Positions 17,784 to 26,157 of a stretch of DNA of 64,000 nt are shown piece after piece. The notes under the pieces are model-generated. The model was not told the origin of the DNA, did no database searches, and worked only from the letters and a program-made list of their open reading frames with translations. Each line of letters opens with the position of its first letter. The stretch's first letter is position 1. Origin of the DNA: Roseateles violae (GTDB lineage Bacteria; Pseudomonadota; Gammaproteobacteria; Burkholderiales; Burkholderiaceae_C). The stretch covers positions 823,854 through 887,853 of the forward strand of contig NZ_JAUHHC010000003.1 of assembly GCF_030410485.1 (NCBI RefSeq). The letters are read 5' to 3'. The position numbers and the translations under genes are program-made.

Positions 17784-18973
17784 GCATGCGCATCGCCGAT
17801 ATCCAATGCCATCTGATGCAGGCCGGCGGCCCGCCGCAAACGGGCTGGACCGCCACCGGAAAGAGTGCGCTGGCCAGCAGCCGCAACTGGCTCTTTGTCA
17901 CCGTGCACACCGACTGCGGCATGGTCGGCACCGGTGAGGGCTCGGGTTGGCCTCGCGCGGTCGCGGCGGCGGTCCAGGATCTGGGCGGCTTCCTGGTCGG
18001 CGAAAGCCTCCATTCGATCGAGCGCCTGCACCAGCGCATGCGCACGGCCGTGATGAGTCATGGCCAGGTGGGCACGGTCGGCTCGGGCGCCATCGCGGCC
18101 ATCGACATGGCGCTGTGGGACCTGCGCGCCCAGGCGCTGGGAGTCCCGATCTCCCAGTTGCTGGGCGGGCCGCTGCGGCAGGCCGTGCCCTATTACACCC
18201 ACGCGAGCAGCGTCGCGGCGGCCGAGGCCGCCGTGCGACGAGGCGTGCGCGCCATCAAGGTGGGCGGCATCAAGGGCGTGGTGGAACGCGCCTACGCGAT
18301 ACGCGCCGCGCTGGGCCCCGAGATCGACATGATGGTCGACCTCCATGGGCCGCCGTGGCTGAACGCCGCCGACGCGATTGCCATTGGCCGCGAGCTGGAA
18401 CCACTGGGGCTTCTGTTCCTTGAAGAACCCGTCGCGCCGGATGATCTACCCGGCTGGCGCCGCGTGCGCAGCAAGCTGGCGCTGCCGCTGGCCACCGGCG
18501 AACGGCTGGCGACGCTGAGCGACATGCTGCCCTTCATCACCGAGGGCCTGGTCGATGTCGTGCAACCGGACACCGGCCGCTTTGGCGGCCTGACGCAGAT
18601 GCACAAGTTGGCCGCGATTGCCGAGGCCCATTCGCTGCAACTGGCGCCGCACAGCGGTTCGCTCGGACCGGTTGCCGAGTTCGCGGCGGTGCACCTGCTC
18701 AGCGCGATTCCGAATGGTCTGGTCCTGGAGCGCATGGACCCGGACTGGGCTGAGCGCGACGCCGTGATCACGCAAACCCTGAACATCGAACGAGGGCATA
18801 TCGACGTCCCCGCAGGGCCGGGCCTGGGCACGGCCCTGCAGCTCGATGCGATTGCCCGCCACCCCAGCCAACGCAATATCGCCATCGCCGACGGCGGCTA
18901 CAACGCCGGCACCGAGAGCGAGAGCCTCCTCCTCCAAGCCAGGCGCCCGCGCGCCGCACTGACCCGAAAGTAG
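17780..18973 (+). CDS. Enolase-superfamily sugar-acid dehydratase (mandelate racemase group)
   Basis: 397-aa Mg-dependent enzyme of the mandelate racemase/muconate lactonizing family. Metal ligands are Asp187 (DLHG), Glu215 (LEEP) and Glu241 (TGERL). Likely acid/base residues are Lys160 (AIKVGG) and the His291-Asp264 pair (APHSG; QPDTGRFGG). These enzymes abstract a proton alpha to a carboxylate and many dehydrate galactarate, glucarate or aldonates. With uronate dehydrogenase and lactonase downstream, galactarate or glucarate dehydratase is the natural inference. ATGA overlap with the tctC stop. Confidence 0.82.
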   Translation: MSMRIADIQCHLMQAGGPPQTGWTATGKSALASSRNWLFVTVHTDCGMVGTGEGSGWPRAVAAAVQDLGGFLVGESLHSIERLHQRMRTAVMSHGQVGTVGSGAIAAIDMALWDLRAQALGVPISQLLGGPLRQAVPYYTHASSVAAAEAAVRRGVRAIKVGGIKGVVERAYAIRAALGPEIDMMVDLHGPPWLNAADAIAIGRELEPLGLLFLEEPVAPDDLPGWRRVRSKLALPLATGERLATLSDMLPFITEGLVDVVQPDTGRFGGLTQMHKLAAIAEAHSLQLAPHSGSLGPVAEFAAVHLLSAIPNGLVLERMDPDWAERDAVITQTLNIERGHIDVPAGPGLGTALQLDAIARHPSQRNIAIADGGYNAGTESESLLLQARRPRAALTRK

Positions 18974-18982
18974 ACAACAAGC

Positions 18983-19714
18983 ATGGAACTGACCGCACTG
19001 ACCCTGGCGCGCCTGAACGCCGCCTCCACCGCCACGCTGACCACGGTGCTGTTCAAGCGCGGCTTTCGCAATGTCTTCATGCAAGGCCTGTCGCCGCTGA
19101 ACAGCGCCGCCGCACGTTTTGTCGCGCCGGCCTTCACGCTGCGCTACATCCCCGCACGCGAGGATCTGGACGGCCTGAAGGCCTTCGATGATCGACGCCA
19201 TCCGCAGCGTGTCGCGGTGGAGGAATGCCCCGCCGGCCATGTGCTGGTGATGGACAGCCGGGGCGATCCACAGGCCGCTTCCAGCGGCAATCTGCTGGTG
19301 ACGCGATTGATGAAGCGCGGCTGCGCGGCGGTGATTACCGATGGCGGCTTCCGCGACAGCCCGGAGATCGCCGCCCTCGGCTTTCCCGCCTTCCACCAGC
19401 GGCCCTCCGCGCCCACCAATCTGATCCGACACCATGCGGTGGACCTGCAGCAGCCGATCGCCTGCGGCGGCGTCGCGGTCTATCCCGGCGATGTGCTGGT
19501 CGGTGACGCCGAAGGGGTCGTGGTGATTCCACAGCATCTGGCCGACGAGGTGGCCGAGGAGGCCTACCGTCAGACGATGTACGAAGATTGGGTCAATGAG
19601 CGCATCCTTGCCGGCGAGGGGCTGTTCGGGCTCTATCCCCTCACCGATGCCACACAACAGCAGGCCTATGCCGCCTGGGCGGGAAGCCAAAGCACCCGCT
19701 ACCCACACCTGTGA
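18983..19714 (+). CDS. RraA/HMG-aldolase family lyase
   Basis: 243-aa protein of the RraA-like family, which includes 4-hydroxy-4-methyl-2-oxoglutarate aldolase and oxaloacetate decarboxylases. The catalytic Arg-Asp pair is kept (DGGFRDSPEI) and the C-terminal signature VYPGDVLVGDAEGVVVIP is typical. It is therefore probably an enzyme rather than an RNase E regulator. In a pathway where the 5-keto-4-deoxyglucarate step is otherwise missing from the window, it is the only candidate for the C-C cleavage or decarboxylation step. The stop overlaps the next gene as GTGA. Confidence 0.75.
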   Translation: MELTALTLARLNAASTATLTTVLFKRGFRNVFMQGLSPLNSAAARFVAPAFTLRYIPAREDLDGLKAFDDRRHPQRVAVEECPAGHVLVMDSRGDPQAASSGNLLVTRLMKRGCAAVITDGGFRDSPEIAALGFPAFHQRPSAPTNLIRHHAVDLQQPIACGGVAVYPGDVLVGDAEGVVVIPQHLADEVAEEAYRQTMYEDWVNERILAGEGLFGLYPLTDATQQQAYAAWAGSQSTRYPHL

Positions 19715-20541
19715 TCCGCATGAGCAGTCATCGTCCTACGGTTCTTCTGACGGGCGCTGCCGGCCGCCTGGCCCGCAGCATCCGCAGCAGCTTGCAATCC
19801 CACTGCGCCGAGCTGCGCCTGACCGACCGCGTGCCGGTGGAGGCGCCGGGCTACCCGGCGCATTGCGTCCATCTCGGTGAGCTGGCCGATATCGGCGAGC
19901 ACCCCCAGCTGCTAGAGGGCGTGGACGCCATCGTGCACCTGGCCGGCCATCCGCGCGAAGCCGACTGGCCGACGCTGATCGAGGCCAATATGACGGCCAC
20001 GATCGCGCTGTGGGAGGCCGCGCGGGCGCAGGGCGTGCAGCGCATCGTCTACGCCAGCTCCAACCATGCCGTGGGCTTCTATCCGCGCAGCCAGCGCATC
20101 GATCATGAAGCGCCGACCCGGCCCGACAGCCGCTACGGACTGACCAAGGTCTTCATGGAAGGGCTGGCGAGTCTCTATGCCGACAAGTACGGCCTGCGTG
20201 CCTTCGGCATGCGCATCGGCCATTGCGCGCCCGAGCCTTCCGATGCCCGCATGCTCGCGCACTGGATCCATCCCGAGGACCTGGCCGACCTGGTGCTGGT
20301 GGGCTTGCACAGCGATTACCACTGTGAGCTGGTCTATGGCGCCTCGGCCAACAGCCGCAGCTGGTGGGACAACCGCCGTGCGCAAGCGCTGGGCTATTCG
20401 CCGCGGCACAGCGCCGACCCGTTTGCCGCCCGGCTCGAATCGCTGGGCGAAAGCGACCCGGTGGCAGAACGCTATCAAGGCGGGGCCTTTGCCGCGCAGG
20501 AGTACCAGGGTGATCCTGAACGAGCGGCACGAGGTCGTTGA
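19711..20541 (+). CDS. udh: Uronate dehydrogenase (NAD-dependent epimerase/dehydratase family)
   Basis: 276-aa Rossmann SDR: NAD motif TGAAGRLARSI, then YASSNHAVGFYPR and the catalytic YGLTK (Tyr142, Lys146), with the block ASLYADKYGLRAFGMRIGHCAPEP close to known Udh enzymes (about 265 aa). Udh oxidises D-galacturonate or D-glucuronate to the aldarolactone. GTG 19711 overlaps the previous stop; an ATG three codons in (19720) is also possible. The 3' end overlaps the lactonase gene by 32 nt. Confidence 0.83.
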   Translation: MIRMSSHRPTVLLTGAAGRLARSIRSSLQSHCAELRLTDRVPVEAPGYPAHCVHLGELADIGEHPQLLEGVDAIVHLAGHPREADWPTLIEANMTATIALWEAARAQGVQRIVYASSNHAVGFYPRSQRIDHEAPTRPDSRYGLTKVFMEGLASLYADKYGLRAFGMRIGHCAPEPSDARMLAHWIHPEDLADLVLVGLHSDYHCELVYGASANSRSWWDNRRAQALGYSPRHSADPFAARLESLGESDPVAERYQGGAFAAQEYQGDPERAARGR

Positions 20542-21463
20542 GCGCCAGCTGCTCGAGAGCGGCCATGGGCACCCCCTGCAGGTTTACCGGGTGCACAACC
20601 AGGTCGGCGAAGGGCCGGTCTGGGACGCGGCGCGCGCCTGCCTGTGGTGGATCGATGTGCGCGCACCGGAGCTGCTGCGGCTCGATCCGGCCTCCTGCGC
20701 GCTGTCGCGCTGGCGGCTGCCCGAAGCCGTGGGTGCCTTGGCGCTGGCTGCCGACGGCCGGCTTCTGCTTGCCTTGCGAACCCAGGCCTGGCTCTTCGAT
20801 CCGGCCACGGGCAAGCTGGAGATCCTTGCCGAGGTCGAGCGCGATCGCCCGCTCAACCGCCTCAACGAGGGCAAGGTCTCGCCAAGCGGTCGCTGGTGGC
20901 TGGTCGGATCGATGGATGACAGCGCCGGGAGCAAGCAGGCTTGGGGCTCGCTATATCGCATCGATGCCGCGGGGCAGGCCCTGCGCCTCCATTCGGGCCT
21001 GACGATCGCCAACGGCATCGCCTGGAATGCCGACGGCAGCCGGCTGTTCTTTTCCGACAGCTGGCGGGGCCAGGTCTGGAGCGCCAGCTGGTACGAGTCC
21101 GAGGGTCGAATGGGCCCGCCGACGCTGTTTGCCAGTTCGCCCGAGGACAGCGGCCGGCCGGACGGCGCCGTGGTGGATGCCCAGGGGCACTACATTTCGG
21201 CGGGCGTCTCTGCCGGCTGCTTGAACCGCTTCGACGCCATGGGCCGCTGCGTCGAGAAAACAGCCCTGCCCTGCCGCGCGCCCACCATGCCCTGTTTTGG
21301 CGGCGCTACCGGCCAGGACCTGTTTGTCACCTCGCTGCTACGCCCGCAATGGTCACAGGCGCCCGGCGGGCTCGACGGCCAGTTGTTCTGCCTGCCCGGC
21401 TTTGGAAATGGAAAGCCGGCGGCGCTGATGAAACTCCAGGCTTCCGACATACAGTCCATTTAA
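20510..21463 (+). CDS. SMP-30/gluconolactonase-family lactonase
   Basis: 317-aa six-bladed beta-propeller lactonase. Visible are the N-terminal metal Glu in VGEGPVWD, RLNEGKVSPSGRWWLVGSM (Asn/substrate region), GLTIANGIAWNADG and PDGAVVDAQGHYISAG with the metal-binding Asp. It should open the aldarolactone formed by the uronate dehydrogenase. The start is taken as GTG 20510 inside the udh 3' end, because homologous sequence begins soon after; there is no ATG nearby in frame. Confidence 0.85.
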   Translation: MILNERHEVVERQLLESGHGHPLQVYRVHNQVGEGPVWDAARACLWWIDVRAPELLRLDPASCALSRWRLPEAVGALALAADGRLLLALRTQAWLFDPATGKLEILAEVERDRPLNRLNEGKVSPSGRWWLVGSMDDSAGSKQAWGSLYRIDAAGQALRLHSGLTIANGIAWNADGSRLFFSDSWRGQVWSASWYESEGRMGPPTLFASSPEDSGRPDGAVVDAQGHYISAGVSAGCLNRFDAMGRCVEKTALPCRAPTMPCFGGATGQDLFVTSLLRPQWSQAPGGLDGQLFCLPGFGNGKPAALMKLQASDIQSI

Positions 21464-21472
21464 TAAAATGCA
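21455..21472. promoter_or_regulatory. Candidate GntR operator in front of the regulator gene
   Basis: TCCATTTAATAAAATGCA matches 14 of 18 positions of the motif at 16690-16707. It overlaps the stop codon of the lactonase gene and lies 24 bp before the gntR start, consistent with autoregulation. Confidence 0.55.
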
Positions 21473-21495
21473 GGATCGCTGGAGAATCAACACCC

Positions 21496-22164
21496 ATGGC
21501 CACACGCCAACCGATCAACGCCCCCACCTATCTGCGCCTTCGAGACCAGATACGCGACGACATCGTGGCCGGCGTCTGGGCCCTGGGTTCCCATGTCACG
21601 CTGGCGGAGCTGGGTGCGCATTACCAGGTCAGCAATGTGCCGGTGCGCGAGGCGCTGCTGCAGCTGCAGGGCGAAGGCATCATCGAGATGCGCATGAACC
21701 GGGGCGCAGTGATTCCGCCGGTGGATGCCAAGTTCATCGACGACACCTACCATCTGCGCGGCGCCTTGCAATCGATGCTGGCCCGGCTGGCCTGCGTGCG
21801 CGCCAGTGATGCGCAGATGAGGACACTTGAAGCGCTGGCCCTGGCCTATGAGGATGCGGCGGGATCGGGTGAAGCGGCGGCGGCGGTGGCCGCCAACCGC
21901 GAATTCCATCACCACCTCGACAGCATGGCCGACAACGCCCAGGCCCTGGAAGTGCTTCAGGCGCGCAGCAGCCTGGTGGACGCTTTTCGGCGTGTCCATG
22001 GCTACGGTCAGGGGCGCCTGGACAAGGTGATTGCCCAGCACCGCAAGATCGTCAAGGCCATTGTCAGGCGCGACGCCGAGGCCGCCAGCCAGGCGGTACT
22101 CGCTCATACCGACTCGTCGCGCCAGGATTTGCTGGACCTGCTGAAGCGCGCCAGGCCGAGTTGA
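21496..22164 (+). CDS. GntR/FadR-type (FCD) regulator of the uronate regulon
   Basis: 222-aa regulator. N-terminal winged helix (YLRLRDQIRDDIVAG, then VSNVPVREALLQLQGEGII) is GntR-type; the C-terminal all-helical ligand domain is FCD-like with metal-type residues in NREFHHHLDSMA and a later His (IAQHRKIVKAI). FadR-type GntR proteins commonly sense sugar acids in such clusters. It is the last gene of the plus arm and has its own candidate operator. Confidence 0.88.
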   Translation: MATRQPINAPTYLRLRDQIRDDIVAGVWALGSHVTLAELGAHYQVSNVPVREALLQLQGEGIIEMRMNRGAVIPPVDAKFIDDTYHLRGALQSMLARLACVRASDAQMRTLEALALAYEDAAGSGEAAAAVAANREFHHHLDSMADNAQALEVLQARSSLVDAFRRVHGYGQGRLDKVIAQHRKIVKAIVRRDAEAASQAVLAHTDSSRQDLLDLLKRARPS

Positions 22165-22511
22165 CGCGCCGGGTCCCGCATGCGTGTGCCACGACAAGGC
22201 CGCCAACAAGAGGTGGTTTCAAGGCTCGCGCTGAGCGGCGTCTCCTCAAGCTGCGCTTACGGCTTGTGCGCTCCTTCCAGCGCTCCCACGGTGGCATTGC
22301 CTCCGATCTAAACTTCGAACTGCCGAACGAAGGCAAGGCGAAAGCGGGTCGTGACGCGATGAATTTCCCCCAGCGACAAGGCGCAGGCTGGCAGGTCGTC
22401 CCGCCTGGTTCCCTGACGACCATGCCTGTGTCGGCGGTCCGCGCGGCCGCAATGCGAACGTCCGTTCGAGCCGAGCTCGACGCCATCTGCTGAGGCGAGA
22501 CAAGGAACGCC
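22165..22511. other. Intergenic region before the cio operon, no gene seen
   Basis: 347 bp. A 110-codon frame crosses it on the plus strand but lacks any recognisable family or ribosome site. Part of it (about 22210-22290) has the arginine/leucine-rich look of a translated dispersed repeat. It must hold the cioA promoter; I see no clear FNR-type site. Confidence 0.5.
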
Positions 22512-23948
22512 ATGTCCATCGACGCATTGCTGCTGGCGCGAATCCAGTTTGCCTTCACCATCTCCTTCCACATCATCTTCCCGGCCCTGACCATGGGCCT
22601 GGCCAGCTATCTGGCCGTGCTGGAAGGGCTGTGGCTGAAGACCAAGCAACAAGTCTACGAGGACCTGTATCACTTCTGGATCAAGGTCTTCGCCGTCGCC
22701 TTCGGCATGGGCGTGGTGTCCGGGCTGGTGATGGCCTATCAGTTCGGTACGAACTGGAGCGGCTTCTCGAAGTTCGCGGGCGGCGTGACGGGCCCGCTTC
22801 TGGCCTATGAGGTGCTGACGGCCTTCTTCCTGGAGGCGGGCTTCCTGGGGGTGATGCTGTTCGGCCTGCGCCGCGTGGGGCCCGAGCTGCATTTCATGTC
22901 GACCGTGTTCGTTGCCATCGGCACGCTCATCTCGGCCACCTGGATATTGGCATCCAACAGCTGGATGCAGACGCCACAGGGGCACGAAATCATCGATGGG
23001 CGCGTCGTCCCCGTTGACTGGGTCGCCGTCATCTTCAATCCCTCCTTCCCCTACCGCCTCTTGCACATGGTCGTGGCGGCGTTCCTCTCGACGGCGCTGA
23101 TGGTCGGCGCCTCGGCAGCATGGCACCTGCTTCGCGGCCGTGAAAGCAGGCCGGTGAGGACGATGCTGAAGATGGCGATGGGCATGGTGCTCGTCACGGC
23201 GCCCGTCCAGGCCCTCATTGGCGACTTCCACGGGCTCAATACGCTCGAGCATCAGCCGGCCAAGCTCGCGGCCATCGAGGGGCACTGGGAGAACAAGCCA
23301 GCCGAGGCGGTGCCGCTCATCCTGTTCGGCTGGCCCGACATGCAGGCGGAGACGACCCGCTTCGCGGTGGAGCTGCCCAGGCTCGGCAGCATTCTGCTGA
23401 CGCACAGCTGGGACGGCCAGTTCAAGGGACTGAAGGACTTTCCTGCGCAGGACCGGCCCAACTCGACCATCGTCTTCTGGAGCTTTCGCCTCATGGTCGG
23501 CCTGGGCATGCTGATGATCCTGCTGGGCCTGTCTGCACTGCTCGCGCAGCTGCGCGGGCGCTTGCACACCTCGAAGCCCTTGCTGCGGTTTGCGCTGGCC
23601 ATGGGGCCGGCCGGTCTGGTCGCCATCCTGGCTGGATGGGTGACCACGGAAGTCGGCCGACAACCCTGGGTGGTCTACGGCGTAATGCGCACCGGGGACG
23701 CCGTATCGGCGCACAGCGTGGAGCAGCTCGCCTTCAGCCTGGCCATCTTCGTGGTCGTGTACGTCTTCGTCTTTGGCGCCGGCACGGTTTACCTGCTGAG
23801 GATCATCGGCAAGGGCCCGCAGGGCGGCGAGCGTGCTCACCCGCCCGAAGGCGGCCCCGGCGAGATGCGCAACCCGATGCGGCCACTGTCCGGCGCCTAC
23901 GAGCAACTCGGCGGCGACCTGGCCCTGGATCGACGAGGAGAGCAATGA
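22512..23948 (+). CDS. cioA: Cyanide-insensitive quinol oxidase subunit I
   Basis: 478-aa membrane subunit of a bd-type quinol oxidase carrying the haems. The N-terminal RIQFAFTISFHIIFPALTMG holds the haem-ligand His20; YRLLHMVVAAF gives the second His. The Q loop is short and reads FGWPDMQAETTRFAVELPRLGS, a CioA feature rather than the long CydA loop of enteric bacteria. C-terminal helices include GWVTTEVGRQPWVVYGVMRT. Start preceded by AAGGAA. The stop overlaps cioB. Confidence 0.93.
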   Translation: MSIDALLLARIQFAFTISFHIIFPALTMGLASYLAVLEGLWLKTKQQVYEDLYHFWIKVFAVAFGMGVVSGLVMAYQFGTNWSGFSKFAGGVTGPLLAYEVLTAFFLEAGFLGVMLFGLRRVGPELHFMSTVFVAIGTLISATWILASNSWMQTPQGHEIIDGRVVPVDWVAVIFNPSFPYRLLHMVVAAFLSTALMVGASAAWHLLRGRESRPVRTMLKMAMGMVLVTAPVQALIGDFHGLNTLEHQPAKLAAIEGHWENKPAEAVPLILFGWPDMQAETTRFAVELPRLGSILLTHSWDGQFKGLKDFPAQDRPNSTIVFWSFRLMVGLGMLMILLGLSALLAQLRGRLHTSKPLLRFALAMGPAGLVAILAGWVTTEVGRQPWVVYGVMRTGDAVSAHSVEQLAFSLAIFVVVYVFVFGAGTVYLLRIIGKGPQGGERAHPPEGGPGEMRNPMRPLSGAYEQLGGDLALDRRGEQ

Positions 23949-24958
23949 TGGGTATCGACCTGCCGCTCGTCTGGGCCATCATCATCCTGTTCGGCGTGAT
24001 GATGTACGTCATCATGGACGGCTTTGACCTCGGCATCGGGCTGTTGTTCTTCGCCGTTGACCCCAAGGAAGACCGCGATGTGATGATGAACACCGTCGCA
24101 CCGGTCTGGGACGGCAACGAGACCTGGCTGGTGCTCGGCGGCGCCGGTCTGCTGGTGGCGTTCCCGGTTGCCTATGCGGTCATCCTCAGCGCCTTGTATC
24201 TGCCACTTGTGCTGATGCTGGTGGGGCTGATCTTCCGCGGCGTGGCCTTCGAGTTCCGCTTCAAGGTGCCTGGCGGAAAGCGCCGTGTGTGGGACAAGTC
24301 ATTCGCCGGCGGGTCGCTGTTGGCCACCTTTTTCCAGGGCGTCACGCTCGGTGCCTTCATCGATGGTGTCAAGGTTCGTGACGGCAACTTCGCCGGCGGC
24401 GCCTTCGACTGGTTGAGCCCATTCCCGATGTTCGTGGGCCTGGGTCTCGTCGTCGCCTATGCCCTCTTGGGAAGCACATGGCTGGTCATGAAAACGGAAG
24501 GGGCGCTGCAGGCGCGCATGCGACGCGCGTCGTACCGCTTGTCCTGGTTGCTGCTCGCCGTGATCGCCGTCATCAGCATCTGGACGCCGCTGGCGCATCA
24601 GGCCATTCTTGATCGCTGGTTCGCCTGGCCGCGCATCGTCTGGTTTGCGCCGGTCCCGGCGCTAGTTTTGGCGGCGACCTGGGGCCTCCAGTCCTCGCTA
24701 CGGCGGGAATCGACCCACGCCCTGCCCTTCATGCTGACCCTGGCGCTGATCTTTCTCGGCTACAGCGGCCTCGGTATCAGCCTCTGGCCGAACGTTTTGC
24801 CGCCCTCCGTGTCGATTTGGGAAGCCGCTGGACCACCGCAGAGCCTCGGATTTGCGCTCGTCGGCGCGCTGCTCATCATTCCGATGATCCTGATGTACAC
24901 GGCCTGGAGCTATTGGGTGTTCCGGGGCAAGGTGCGCCACGGCGAGGGATACCACTGA
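23945..24958 (+). CDS. cioB: Cyanide-insensitive quinol oxidase subunit II
   Basis: 337-aa polytopic partner of CioA. Characteristic stretches are VIMDGFDLGIGLLF, APVWDGNETWLVLGGAGLLVAFP and the late GISLWPNVLPPSVSIWEAA. Two adjacent ATG codons (23945, 23948) overlap the cioA stop. The final codons overlap the DUF2474 gene. Confidence 0.93.
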   Translation: MMGIDLPLVWAIIILFGVMMYVIMDGFDLGIGLLFFAVDPKEDRDVMMNTVAPVWDGNETWLVLGGAGLLVAFPVAYAVILSALYLPLVLMLVGLIFRGVAFEFRFKVPGGKRRVWDKSFAGGSLLATFFQGVTLGAFIDGVKVRDGNFAGGAFDWLSPFPMFVGLGLVVAYALLGSTWLVMKTEGALQARMRRASYRLSWLLLAVIAVISIWTPLAHQAILDRWFAWPRIVWFAPVPALVLAATWGLQSSLRRESTHALPFMLTLALIFLGYSGLGISLWPNVLPPSVSIWEAAGPPQSLGFALVGALLIIPMILMYTAWSYWVFRGKVRHGEGYH

Positions 24959-25086
24959 TGTCAGCGCATCGCCTGTGGTTGCGGCGCGTTGCCTGGCTGA
25001 TGGCCATCTGGCTCCTCAGCGTGACAGCCTTGGGGCTGGCGGCATTGGGAATGAGGCTCTTGATGCGGCAGATGGGATTGAGCTAG
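24958..25086 (+). CDS. DUF2474-type small membrane subunit of the oxidase
   Basis: 42-aa single-pass protein: MSAHRLWLRRVAWLMAIW, then a hydrophobic helix through LGLAALGMRLLM. Its size, Arg-rich start, single helix and place directly after cioB (ATG overlapping the TGA) match the DUF2474 small proteins of cio operons, which play the CydX-like part of a small accessory subunit. Confidence 0.8.
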   Translation: MSAHRLWLRRVAWLMAIWLLSVTALGLAALGMRLLMRQMGLS

Positions 25087-25429
25087 GCCGCTGACTTGCG
25101 AACAGCGCGAGGAGCTCAAGTCCAGATCGCTCAGGCGATTCAGCCGAGGTCGGGCGGCACAACGGGCACTTGGCACCAGGCTAGCATCCAATCGGCGAAT
25201 CCCCCTGCGGCCATCGAAGTGCGCCTGCTTCTCGCGCGCAAGCAGCGACAGCGGCCGCTGATCTCATCCGCTGTAGCGCCGCAGATCCAGGTCTTCGAAA
25301 CCAACGCCACTCCAAAGCAACCCTGGATGTTTCCGTGAGCCTTGCCGCTTGGTGCCGCGGACCCTATGAAACCGATTCGGTGTCGACACGGACTTCGTCA
25401 CACGCTTTGTCGCAGGCGCCCAGAAACGA

Positions 25430-25454
25430 CGAAGCCCGCTCCAGGCGGGCTTCG
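25430..25454 (-). terminator. Rho-independent terminator behind the tRNA relic
   Basis: A 10-bp perfect stem CGAAGCCCGC / GCGGGCTTCG with a 5-nt loop; on the minus strand it is followed by TCGTTTCTGG. It lies 26 bp past the tRNA relic, in the same arrangement as the terminator of the intact initiator tRNA. Confidence 0.7.
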
Positions 25455-25480
25455 CAAGTGCTTGTCAACACTCAGTATTT

Positions 25481-25508
25481 TGGTTGCGGGGGCACTTTGG
25501 GTTATGAG
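25481..25508 (-). pseudogene. Truncated initiator tRNA-Met relic
   Basis: Bases 25481-25494 equal the last 14 nt of the intact tRNA (matching 6221-6234) and 25495-25508 equal its anticodon region (matching 6252-6265). The 17 nt between, which form the T loop and part of its stem, are missing, and the 5' half beyond the anticodon is lost. It cannot fold as a tRNA. tRNA 3' ends are favoured integration sites, and this lies about 630 bp before a recombinase gene. Confidence 0.75.
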
Positions 25509-26128
25509 ACCACTGTCCCGTTTGACTAACTCACCCGGCAGCCGATGGCGCGGCCCTCTATGAAAGAAGGCTCTGAGTCGACTTTACCAATGAAAATACG
25601 TCATTGGCAAGGGTGGCGGGAGTGTCACGCTCCACATCGACCGAACTCGACCTCAGCCGATTGGCTGTGACAGCGTGGCCCATTACGCACGATGTCGAAC
25701 CTGACCATTAGGCAGCCCTGGCATCCGTCCGACACCCAATGAAGCCAAACATCTTCCTTGCTCACCAAAGTCGGCCCACGGCCGTCCGGGCTGGCGTTTC
25801 GGCAAGCTAGAAGTCGTCGAGTTGACAGCCAGCGCAGCCGTCTTGGATACTGAACTCACGCCAAGGTTTTTCGTGCGACGCTAGTTCTTTTTTTCGCGTG
25901 AGTCCTTTGGCCGCCCGTCCCGCTCGGAGTTCCCGAGCATTCAAAGGAGAGGCGCCGCTGAGAGTGATGGGCAACATCATCAGCGGCAAAGGCAAATGCG
26001 CCGAGTCCATCTTGGCGCCTACATCTGCGGATTGAACTGGCCAAAGTGCTCGTCGATCCGCGCGATCTCGAGCACTGCCGCCTAGCAGAGCCACTCGACC
26101 GTCAGCGGCGATCCTGCACGCCCGGTCG

Positions 26129-26157
26129 GCCGTGCGCATCAGATGGATGCGCACGGC
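26129..26157. repeat. 29-bp perfect inverted repeat over the recombinase start
   Basis: Arms GCCGTGCGCATC (26129-26140) and GATGCGCACGGC (26146-26157) are perfect 12-bp complements around a 5-bp spacer AGATG. The spacer contains part of the first possible start codon (ATG 26143) of the giant recombinase gene. It could be an operator, a recombination core or an RNA hairpin that limits translation. Confidence 0.7.

Larger units (their letters stand above)
25087..26128. other. Gene-free stretch at the left edge of the foreign island
   Basis: About 1 kb without a convincing gene. It contains a tRNA relic and its terminator (separate entries) and an inverted repeat CCAATGA-N7-TCATTGG at 25587-25607. 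A 119-codon minus-strand frame (25807-26166) has no recognisable family. Base composition is visibly more mixed than in the flanking operons. Confidence 0.55.

Noticed and set aside
22161..22493. 110-codon frame before cioA
   Set aside because: No ribosome site, no family resemblance and Arg-rich repeat-like sequence; treated as intergenic.
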